A stretch of DNA of 7,535 nt, from NCBI GenBank assembly GCA_039199225.1, contig JBCCSZ010000350.1:1-7535 (forward strand), written 5' to 3'. Positions within the stretch are counted from its first letter, which is position 1; the number at the start of each line of letters is the position of its first letter. Origin of the DNA: JBCCSZ01 sp039199225. Lineage in GTDB: Bacteria; Bacteroidota; Bacteroidia; Chitinophagales; Saprospiraceae. The notes beneath the pieces are model-generated. The model had not been told where the DNA came from, did no database searches, and saw only the letters and a list, made by a program, of their open reading frames with translations. Below are positions 1 through 6,100 of the stretch, piece after piece. Position numbers and translations under genes: made by a program.

Positions 1-1
1 A

Positions 2-229
2 TTCGCCGGCAATGGCTACATGACAGAAAGCCTCTTCCGCATCCGCGACTACTGCCTCTCCGACCTAAAAATGATCAAAATATTCCTTCGGATCATCCCC
101 TCCAACCAAGGCAGCAAAAAACTAGCCGCCAAAGCTGGCTTCCGCCGAGAGGCCATCCTCCGCAAAGACTTCCGCACCCACTCAAAAAAATTAGTAGACA
201 TCGAGCATTGGACCATTTTCTCCCCTTAA
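2..229 (+). CDS. GNAT-family N-acetyltransferase, C-terminal part (5' end outside window)
   Basis: The reading frame is open from base 2 to the TAA at 227-229, giving about 75 residues. It starts FAGNGYMTES and contains the sequence PSNQGSKKLAAKAGFRREAI. In GNAT enzymes of the RimJ/RimL type, the G-x-G-Y-M-T-E stretch is the acetyl-CoA pyrophosphate-binding loop (motif A). The N-x-x-S-x-x-x-A-x-x-x-GF-x-x-E-x-x-L-R block is motif B and the start of the last strand. These enzymes transfer acetyl from acetyl-CoA to an amine, often a protein N-terminus or a small molecule; the acceptor cannot be told here. The ATG at 20 lies inside the fold and is not the true start. Third codon positions are strongly C-rich (ctc, ttc, cgc, atc), unlike the AT-richer transposase downstream. 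It is transcribed towards the repeat array and is not evidently linked to the other genes. Confidence 0.85.
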   Translation, partial: FAGNGYMTESLFRIRDYCLSDLKMIKIFLRIIPSNQGSKKLAAKAGFRREAILRKDFRTHSKKLVDIEHWTIFSP

Positions 230-301
230 GAATAGCCTCCTTATGCGAAGTAGTAGCCGTTGTTCCAGTAGACAGTAGGCCGTTTTTACCCCAAAAAGCT
301 T

Positions 302-476
302 ACCCGTTCACCCGCTCCCCTTTCAACGTTCATTAGTTCACCTGTTCACCGTTCACTGCTCACCCGTTCACCCGCTCCCCGCTCCCCAAATCACCCGGCC
401 GCAGGCCAATCACCAAATCACCCATCACCAGTTCACCGCTCACCGTTCACCAGTTCACCGTTCACCTGTTCGTACC
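302..476. repeat. Low-complexity TTCACC-type array, left of the IS
   Basis: The DNA is a C-rich, G-poor string of heptamers. GTTCACC occurs at 306, 336, 344, 366, 431, 445, 453 and 460, and GCTCACC at 358 and 438, with GCTCCCC, AATCACC and CATCACC variants between. Spacing is irregular, so it is not a strict tandem repeat and not a CRISPR. No frame gives a convincing protein. A GC-rich hairpin unit sits inside it (389-414). The same style of array resumes after the IS at 1688, so the IS lies inside or at the edge of one array tract. Bases 230-301, between the GNAT stop and the array, show nothing I recognise. Confidence 0.85.
389..414. repeat. 26-bp hairpin unit, copy 1
   Basis: The unit begins AATCACCCGG and ends CCAATCACC. 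At its centre GGCC-GCA-GGCC (397-407) can form a 4-bp hairpin with a GCA loop closed by C-G, a GNA-type triloop that is unusually stable in single-stranded DNA. A second copy at 1789-1814 differs at one base (G401 versus A1801). The two copies are in direct orientation on either side of the IS. Confidence 0.8.
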
Positions 477-492
477 TTTAAATCTGTCATCA
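476..492. other. Left IS-target junction (ambiguous)
   Basis: The bases read CTTTAAAT (476-483), CTGT (484-487), CATCA (488-492). TAAAT matches the 3' half of the left target guide (546-550). CATCA is the exact complement of TGATG (641-645) in the donor loop. A perfect junction would have TAAAT directly followed by CATCA. Either the junction core is GT at 486-487, or CTGT was gained at or after insertion. Confidence 0.5.
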
Positions 493-517
493 AAAAGTGA
501 ATAAAAGAGTTATTTTA

Positions 518-596
518 ACCAAGTAGTGTGAAAAAGATCGATCACTAAATTGTGCTTAGACGCTGGCGGTGATAAATAATCCCACACTACATTGGT
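518..596 (+). ncRNA. Target-binding loop of the bridge RNA
   Basis: ACCAA-GTAGTGTG (518-530) pairs with CACACTAC-A-TTGGT (583-596), a 13-bp stem with one bulged A at 591. Inside are the left target guide TCACTAAAT (542-550), a small hairpin GTG-CTTAGA-CGC (552-563), the bases TG, and the right target guide GCGGTGAT (566-573). Read together with core AT, the programmed target is TCACTAA-AT-CACCGC. The right half is found exactly at 1686-1693. The left half best resembles the array unit TCACCAAAT at 410-418, where the one difference would be a U-G wobble. The left guide assignment is by analogy with the donor loop and is the weakest part. Confidence 0.8.
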
Positions 597-662
597 AATA
601 AAGTCGGACAGTTCATTGGGGCTTAGACCCTGTGTCACGATGATGATTTTTCACTTTTTATT
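597..662 (+). ncRNA. Donor-binding loop of the bridge RNA
   Basis: AATAAAGT (597-604) pairs with ACTTTTTATT (653-662), with two bulged T. Inside are the left donor guide ACAGTTCAT (608-616), a hairpin GGG-CTTAGA-CCC (619-630), and the right donor guide TGATGAT (641-647). The left guide equals the right end of the IS. The right guide complements CATCA at the left end, so the loop spells the RE-core-LE junction that a circular form would carry. The spacing, 7 bases plus a 2-base core on one side and 5 bases on the other, agrees with the IS621 arrangement as I recall it. Confidence 0.8.
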
Positions 663-670
663 CTTTTATC

Positions 671-1654
671 ATGAATCGTTACGCTATTATTTTCGGTATT
701 GATGTTAGTAAAGATACTTTAGACATTTACGCTATTGATCCACAGAAGAATTACTATATCCAGGTAAACAATAAAGCAACGGATATTCTTCATTGGATTA
801 AGAGTTTTGATGCGGCCTCGCCCTTATGCATCTTTGAACACACGGGTTGCTACGGCTCTCGGTTGACCCACTATCTCAGTCAAGCCAAGGTCGCCTTCAG
901 TATTGTCAGCCCATCGCAAAGTCATGGGTTTACACTGGCTCAAGGCATCATTAGTAAAAATGATCGCCAAGCTGCTCAGTCCCTTGCTATGATGGGGCAA
1001 ACTTTAGACTTACCTTTGCATCAACCAATATCACACAATATGCAAAGACGTAAGCAACTCCTAATGGGTATCCGGGCCCTAAAAAAACAAAAACAAGCTC
1101 TTGTCAACCAACTACATGCTATGAACAACCAAATTGTTTATGCTCCTGAAGTAGAACTGGCCTTAGAGCAAACACTACAAACCGTCGAGGAGCAACTCCA
1201 AACATTGGAAGACGAATTAAATGATCTGACGGATGAGCAACACCACAAACAATTCAAGCTGCTGACCTCCGTCATAGGTATTGGTGATAAAACAGCCCAT
1301 CTTTTACTCAGTGCCACTGGCGGACTACACAACTTCAAACATGCCAGGCAGCTATCTAAATTTATCGGGCTCGTCCCTTTTTCTCATCAATCCGGTAGTT
1401 CGGTGCGTTACCACGGACGAATAACCAAAAGAGGAAACCGAGACCTCAGAGCATGCTTATATATGGCTGCTCGTAGTGCTAAACGTCATAATATCGCCTG
1501 TCGAAACCTTTATGACAGACTGCGTAGAGCTGGTAAAGCTCACAAAAAAGCAATGGTCGCAGTCATGAATAAGTTGATCAAGCAAGCTTTTGGCGTTATT
1601 CGTTCTGATGTCTCTTTCGACAACCTATTTTTTTTACAATTTGAACCTAAATAA
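671..1654 (+). CDS. IS110-family transposase (DEDD recombinase)
   Basis: The product has 327 residues, a normal length for the family. The N-terminal RuvC-like DEDD domain (about 5-150) shows GIDVSK with D11, the FEHTG motif with E56, and SKNDRQAA with D98. The fourth acidic position, usually Asp three residues after D98, is A101 (codon GCT at 971-973). A helical, Glu/Gln-rich middle (about 125-190) looks like a coiled coil. The C-terminal Transposase_20 domain (about 195-310) has TSVIGIGDKTA, FIGLVPFSHQSGSS and GRITKRGNRDLR. The serine cluster 241-244 holds the likely nucleophile that works with the DEDD residues in IS621-type recombinases. The protein should use the adjacent bridge RNA to join the circular element to target DNA. 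The ATG at 671 is chosen because IIFGIDVSK follows directly; no Shine-Dalgarno is present, and the RNA's closing stem ends 8 bases upstream. The gene is intact, with no frameshift, but the missing acidic residue leaves activity open. Confidence 0.93.
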   Translation: MNRYAIIFGIDVSKDTLDIYAIDPQKNYYIQVNNKATDILHWIKSFDAASPLCIFEHTGCYGSRLTHYLSQAKVAFSIVSPSQSHGFTLAQGIISKNDRQAAQSLAMMGQTLDLPLHQPISHNMQRRKQLLMGIRALKKQKQALVNQLHAMNNQIVYAPEVELALEQTLQTVEEQLQTLEDELNDLTDEQHHKQFKLLTSVIGIGDKTAHLLLSATGGLHNFKHARQLSKFIGLVPFSHQSGSSVRYHGRITKRGNRDLRACLYMAARSAKRHNIACRNLYDRLRRAGKAHKKAMVAVMNKLIKQAFGVIRSDVSFDNLFFLQFEPK

Positions 1655-1678
1655 TCACTTTTTTGCTTGCAGGTTTAC

Positions 1679-1693
1679 ACAGTTCATCACCGC
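1679..1693. other. Right IS-target junction with AT core
   Basis: ACAGTTC (1679-1685) is the element's right end, AT (1686-1687) the inferred core, and CACCGC (1688-1693) the target side. The first nine bases equal the bridge RNA's left donor guide, and the last eight are complementary to its right target guide. Both matches are exact and share only the core, which fixes the boundary to the base. Confidence 0.85.
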
Positions 1694-1769
1694 TCACGTA
1701 CCAGCTTTTTTGTTCGAGGGCAAGCTCACCAGTTCACCGCTCACCAGTTCACCATTCCCCCCATCACAA

Positions 1770-1780
1770 GTGCGAAGCAC
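1770..1780. repeat. GTGC-GAA-GCAC mini-hairpin
   Basis: This is a perfect 4-bp inverted repeat around a GAA loop. Its centre, GCGAAGC (1772-1778), is the heptamer known from biophysical work to form an exceptionally stable DNA mini-hairpin. It lies in the array next to the second 26-bp unit. Confidence 0.7.
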
Positions 1781-1788
1781 AACTACCC

Positions 1789-1814
1789 AATCACCCGGCC
1801 ACAGGCCAATCACC
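1789..1814. repeat. 26-bp hairpin unit, copy 2
   Basis: This is the same unit as at 389-414, in the same orientation, with A instead of G at 1801 so that the triloop is ACA. The core is GGCC-ACA-GGCC (1797-1807). Its presence on the far side of the IS supports one pre-existing array tract split by the insertion. Confidence 0.8.
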
Positions 1815-1830
1815 CAACCCCCCCATCCCC

Positions 1831-3162
1831 CTACCACTCTTCCGACAGCATTTTCCCGCTGAGTTGTAGCAGCTGTAGCTCGATGACCTTGGCGTCGAAT
1901 TTCGCGTTGTTGTAGCTGGTGGCAGCGTTGAGTAGATTGAGTTGGGCTTGGCGGAATTCTACGGAGGTGACTTGACCGGCGTTGAATTGCTCTAGGGTCC
2001 TTTGTAGGTTGAGCTGATTGGTGGATACGCTGATGGCTTCTGCCTTCAGGACGAACAGGGCGTTGCGGTAGCTCTCCCAGGTGTTGGTGACATCCCTTTC
2101 GAGTGTCTGCTCCAATTGTTGCTTTTCCAGCAGCTGATTCTGAATGTTGATCCGCGTATTTTCCCGGCGAATTTTGCGGGAGCCGCCGTCCAGTATGTTC
2201 CAATTGAGGGTCAGGCCGAGGTTGAGGCCCTGGTTGCTTTGGGCGTCGATGGCCGATTTTTGGTCGTATCTCGTGAGGTTGACCGTATAGCCAGCCGAAG
2301 CGTCGATGGTTGGTTTCTTTCCAGCATCGATGATTTTTAAATCGTATTCGGATAGATAGCGGTTTTGCTGGTTGAGCAGCATGTCCACATTGTCTTCCTT
2401 GGCTGCAGTGATGAGTTGTTCTAACTGCCAGTCTTGAACATAAGTAATGGCAGTATCTACTTCAAAATCAGATCGAATATCCTGATTCATCAGTACATTG
2501 AGGTCCCTTTTCGAATTAGCCAGTTGCCGACGGTTGTTGAGGTAGTTGATGCTGTCTCGTTGAATGTCGACCTTGGCATTCAGGACATCCAATCGCAGGC
2601 CCTGCCCATAATCGTAGCGGTAGCGGGCGCGTTCCAGGCGGCGGCGAGAAACCTCAATGGTTTGCTCTTGAACTTGCAGGTTTTGTCTCTGTCGGGCCAC
2701 TTCGTAATAAGCTGTAAAGACCTGTAAAAGGGTATTCTCAACGGTTTGTCGCTTTTGTAATTCGCTGAGCTGGCGGGTGTCCTTTAATTGTTCTAGTTGG
2801 GTATCCCGTACGCGATCAAAAAGGGTGTAATTCGCTTGTAGGCCCGCATTTCCTCCAACAGAACTAGACAGGGGGTTACTCTGATCGAACCCAGAGCGGA
2901 AGCGGAAGGTCGAGCTTCCGTAATTGACATTCAACCCGGCATTGCCATTCAAAGTGGGTAAGTAACCATTGCCTTCCTTTTGTGCATTGTTTTCTGCTTG
3001 ACGGATGTTGTTGTCCGCAATTTGAATCCCAAAATTATTTTCCAAGGTAAGTCGGGCCGCATCAGCCTTGGTCAACAATTGCTGTGCAAAGGTCTCCGGG
3101 CTCCAAGCCAGCAGTCCGACGAGTAGGAGGATGTAATTATTCTTCCAATTCAACAAGGGCAT
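1831..3162 (-). CDS. TolC-family outer-membrane efflux channel
   Basis: The product has 443 residues. A signal peptide (basic MPLLNWKNN, hydrophobic YILLLVGLLAW, cleavage after ETFA at about 26) is followed by two homologous outer-membrane-efflux (OEP) halves, about 30-225 and 245-440. Each half carries long amphipathic helices. The paired helix signatures are YDYGQGLRLDVLNAKVDIQ (about 184-201) and FNAGQVTSVEFRQAQLNLL (about 393-411). The family forms a trimeric barrel-and-tunnel that gives tripartite pumps an exit through the outer membrane. The ATG at 3162 lies 26 bp inside the end of the RND gene, which suggests translational coupling; no Shine-Dalgarno is visible, as is usual in Bacteroidota. 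It is the last gene of the adaptor-pump-channel operon. The stop TAG (1831-1833) abuts the C-rich array. The substrate is not identifiable. Confidence 0.93.
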   Translation of the reverse strand: MPLLNWKNNYILLLVGLLAWSPETFAQQLLTKADAARLTLENNFGIQIADNNIRQAENNAQKEGNGYLPTLNGNAGLNVNYGSSTFRFRSGFDQSNPLSSSVGGNAGLQANYTLFDRVRDTQLEQLKDTRQLSELQKRQTVENTLLQVFTAYYEVARQRQNLQVQEQTIEVSRRRLERARYRYDYGQGLRLDVLNAKVDIQRDSINYLNNRRQLANSKRDLNVLMNQDIRSDFEVDTAITYVQDWQLEQLITAAKEDNVDMLLNQQNRYLSEYDLKIIDAGKKPTIDASAGYTVNLTRYDQKSAIDAQSNQGLNLGLTLNWNILDGGSRKIRRENTRINIQNQLLEKQQLEQTLERDVTNTWESYRNALFVLKAEAISVSTNQLNLQRTLEQFNAGQVTSVEFRQAQLNLLNAATSYNNAKFDAKVIELQLLQLSGKMLSEEW

Positions 3163-6100
3163 CGCGTTCTGATTTTTGTTCGATAATAGCTCTTTCGACT
3201 TGTTCTCTTTGAGGCTTTTTGCCGGTCCACAACCACTTTCTGCCCACCTTCACATAGTTCACCAAAGAGATGAGCAATGGGAGCATAAACAGGGTCAAAT
3301 AAGTGGCTGCGAAAATACCGTAGGCAACCGATATGGCCATTGGTATGAGGAATTGAGCTGAAAAACTCTGTTCAAAAATGAGTGGAGCCAGACCGGCTAT
3401 AGTGGTTAGAGAGGTGAGGAAAATGGCCCGGAAGCGCGATTTTCCAGCCTCGAATAAGGCATCTTGGAGGGTGTAGCCTTCCTTTAGCAAACTGTTGAAT
3501 TTGCCAATGAGTACCAAACCATCGTTGACCAAAATACCGACCAATGCGACGATGCCGAGCAAGGACAGCATGTTGACGGGCAGGTCGTGGATGTAGTGTC
3601 CCCAGGCGACGCCTACCAGGCTGAAGGGAATCATAGCAAACAATACCAATGGTTGGCTGTAAGAGCGAAAGGTAAAGGCGATGATGGCGTAAATCAAGAA
3701 GAGAATAGCTGGTATGATGGCTTGAAAGGAGGCGCCGATTTTACCAGCCTCCCGATTTTGTCCTTCGTAAAGAGGCTCGACAGTTGGATAGCGGGCGATG
3801 ATGGCTGGCATAATGTTTTGGCGGATGCTGGCAATCAGGTCACTGGCGCTTTCCTTTTGATTTTTCAAGTTGGCTTCCACCCGGATTTCTCGTTGTCCGT
3901 TCAGGTGGTTGATGGCCACCTCACCTCGTTCGATGCTGTACTCGGCGATTTCCGAGAGCGGCACCCGGCTGCGATCGCCTGTGACAATCCACATATCATC
4001 CAGGTTCTTGATGGACTCCCGCTGCTTTTTGTCGTAGCGCACCCAGACTCTGACCTCGTCCTGGCCACGTTGGATTCGTTGGACCGAGTTGCCAAAAAAG
4101 CCACTCCGCACCTGCGACATCACGCCATTGAGTGTCAGGCCGAGGAGGTAAGCATTTTCTTTGAGTTTGAGCTTGATTTCTTTGATACCCGCCGGATCGC
4201 TGTCGGTAATGTCCTTAAGCTGGGGCATGGCCTCCAATTGTCGTTTCAGTTCTGCTTTGGCCGCCTTGATTTCCTGGATGTTGTTGCTGTTCAAGGAAAC
4301 GGATACTGGCTTGCCGCCAAAGGCATTTCCGGAGCCGTATTCGATGTTCTCGATGCCATACAAAGGGCCTACTTTTTCCCGAACAGCATTGGAGATTTCA
4401 GAAGCTATTAGGCTGCGTTCCTCGGATGGCAGCAAGTTGAGCGTGAGGGTGGCACTGGCTGTACCTGGACCGATTCGTTTGACCGTATTTTTAATGAGAA
4501 GCTTTTCGCTGCCCACTTGTTGACTCAGTTCTTTGTTGGCCTCCCAGGCTTTGTCCTGGACCAGGGTGATGATGGAATCTGTGATCATCTCGTTGGTTCC
4601 CTGCGGCATATTGAGCTTGATGTTGATTTGATCGCTGGAGATGGGTGGGAAGAAGGTCACCTTTATAATACCACCTGCTAAGGCACCAATGGTGACAATC
4701 AAAAAAGCGATGGGAATTGCCAGCCCAAATACTTTGTAGCGCAAGAAAAAACGCAAAACAGGCGCATACAGCTTGTCGCGCAGCCATTGTATGAATTGAT
4801 CTGCCCAGCGATTGATCACAAAGCCTTTCTTTGAGCCTTTCAAGGCCCTGGAATGTGCCAGGTGGGCTGGTAGAATCAATAGGGCTTCGATGAGGGAAAA
4901 GGCCAGGATGATGATAACGACCAGTCCGATTTCTCCAAAAAAGCTACCAATTCTGCCTGTTATGAAAAAGAAAGTCGAAAAGGCAACCATGGTTGTTACA
5001 ATCGCCGAAATGATCGGTGGAATTACCTCGACAGTCCCATCGATGGCCGCTCGTATGGGATTCTTTCCCCTTTCGTAATGGTTGTAAATATTCTCGCTGA
5101 TGACAATGCCGTCGTCTACCAAAATCCCGATGACCAACAGCATTCCGAACAGCGAAATGACATTGATGGTCATAAAGCTCGGACCGACCATAAACAGACC
5201 AAAAAAAGCGATGGGTAAACCGAAGGCCACCCAAAAGGCAATACTTGGCTTGAGGAAAATGGATAGAAATACGAGGACGAGCGCGATTCCGATCAGGCCG
5301 TTTTCGACCAGTAGCTCTGTTCGATCGTTGAGAGAAACTGAGAAATCGAGGGTATTGTGCAGCTGGACATTGGTGTTTTGCTGGTTGAATTTCTCAATGT
5401 ATTGGCGCGTATTTTCCGCCGTTGCCAGCAAATCCTCGCTGTTGGTGGAAGAGACGGTAATTTGAATGGCTTTGTCTTTATCGAAAAACAATCGATCTGG
5501 AGTTTCGGACCATTTATCTCGCACAGTGGCCACATCCTTGAGGTAGATGGTATTGCCATTGTTGCTGGCCCGCACCACGACATAGTCCAATTCGTTGCCA
5601 TAGTAAGCGCGGTTGTTGGCTCGGATGAGGTAGTCTTCCGTGTCTGTTTTGATGTTTCCGCCCGTTGTGATGATGTTGGTATTGGAAACAGCTTGGGCCA
5701 CTTCCTGGAAGGTTAGGTCGTAGGCGCGTAGGTCTTGCTCCCGCACGGCAATTTCAATTTCCTCATCTGGAAAGCCCGTCAATTCTATCTGCGAAATGCC
5801 ATCGATATTGCGCAAATCATCCTCAATGTCTCGGGCAATTTGCTTCAATGTTGTGAGCGAAACGCCCTTGCCACTCAGGGCCATGATGATGGCTGGATTG
5901 ATGATTTCGACCTTGGAAATGACGGGAGGTTCCATGCCGACAGGAAAAAAGGGGACCCGATCAACAGCGTTTTTTACATTGTCCAGCACCTCATCGATAT
6001 TGAAGTCTTCAAAAATCTCGACGGTGATAACAGCAGCATTTTCCGAAGAGATAGAAGTGACTCGATCGATGCCAATGAGCCCTCTGAGGTTGTCTTCAAT

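Larger units (their letters stand above)
500..662 (+). ncRNA. Putative IS110 bridge RNA
   Basis: This is the only non-repetitive, non-coding part of the left end, and it folds into the order known for bridge RNAs. A weak 5' hairpin (AATAA 500-504 with TTATT 510-514) comes first. A target-binding loop is closed by 518-530 pairing with 583-596, and a donor-binding loop is closed by 597-604 pairing with 653-662. Each loop contains an inner hairpin with the same six-base loop CTTAGA (555-560 and 622-627), flanked by guides on both sides. Three guides match the element's own end or flank: 608-616 with 1679-1687 (9/9), 566-573 with 1686-1693 (8/8, complementary), and 641-645 with 488-492 (5/5, complementary). 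In IS621 the RNA is of similar size and binds the recombinase, holding target and donor DNA by base pairing. Exact 5' and 3' ends are not visible; the 3' end runs to within about 8 nt of the transposase ATG. Confidence 0.85.
486..1687 (+). mobile_element. IS110-family insertion sequence (bridge-RNA type), about 1.2 kb
   Basis: The element has the IS110 layout: no clear terminal inverted repeats, a non-coding left end of roughly 185 bp carrying a structured RNA, one transposase gene, and a short right end (1655-1687). The right boundary is well supported. ACAGTTCAT at 1679-1687 is identical to the donor guide at 608-616, and the flank ATCACCGC (1686-1693) is the exact complement of the target guide at 566-573, so the core is AT at 1686-1687. 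The left boundary is less certain. CATCA at 488-492 complements the right donor guide, which would place the left core at 486-487 (GT). The alternative is a core AT at 482-483 followed by four unexplained bases, CTGT. IS110 enzymes insert without large target duplications, and none is seen. The element sits in a TTCACC-type array on the same strand as the GNAT gene. Its length is near the usual IS110 range. Confidence 0.85.
1688..1830. repeat. Low-complexity TTCACC-type array, right of the IS
   Basis: The array contains GCTCACC at 1724 and 1739, GTTCACC at 1732 and 1747, and a run of C-rich ATCACCC/CCCCCAT sequence up to the stop codon of the TolC-type gene. It also holds two small hairpins (1770-1780 and 1797-1807). 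No typical terminator (GC stem then T-run) is seen for the converging efflux operon, whose transcripts run into this array from the other side. Confidence 0.8.

Noticed and set aside
302..476. CRISPR array
   Set aside because: Units are only about 7 bp, irregularly spaced, with no unique spacers and no cas genes.
484..1687. Terminal inverted repeats of the IS
   Set aside because: Only CTGT/ACAG can be matched near the ends; too short to be meaningful, and IS110-group elements normally lack such repeats.
1770..1807. Rho-independent terminator for the efflux operon
   Set aside because: Two short hairpins exist, but neither is followed by a T-run on the operon's strand.
1590..1915. Small + strand frames running through the right array
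   Set aside because: The translations are low-complexity Ser/Thr/Pro/His strings produced by the repeat array and start inside the transposase gene in another frame.
3587..4411. 274-residue open frame on the + strand
   Set aside because: It lies wholly antisense to the RND pump, shows no recognisable domain, and its composition is what the reverse strand of a transporter gene gives.
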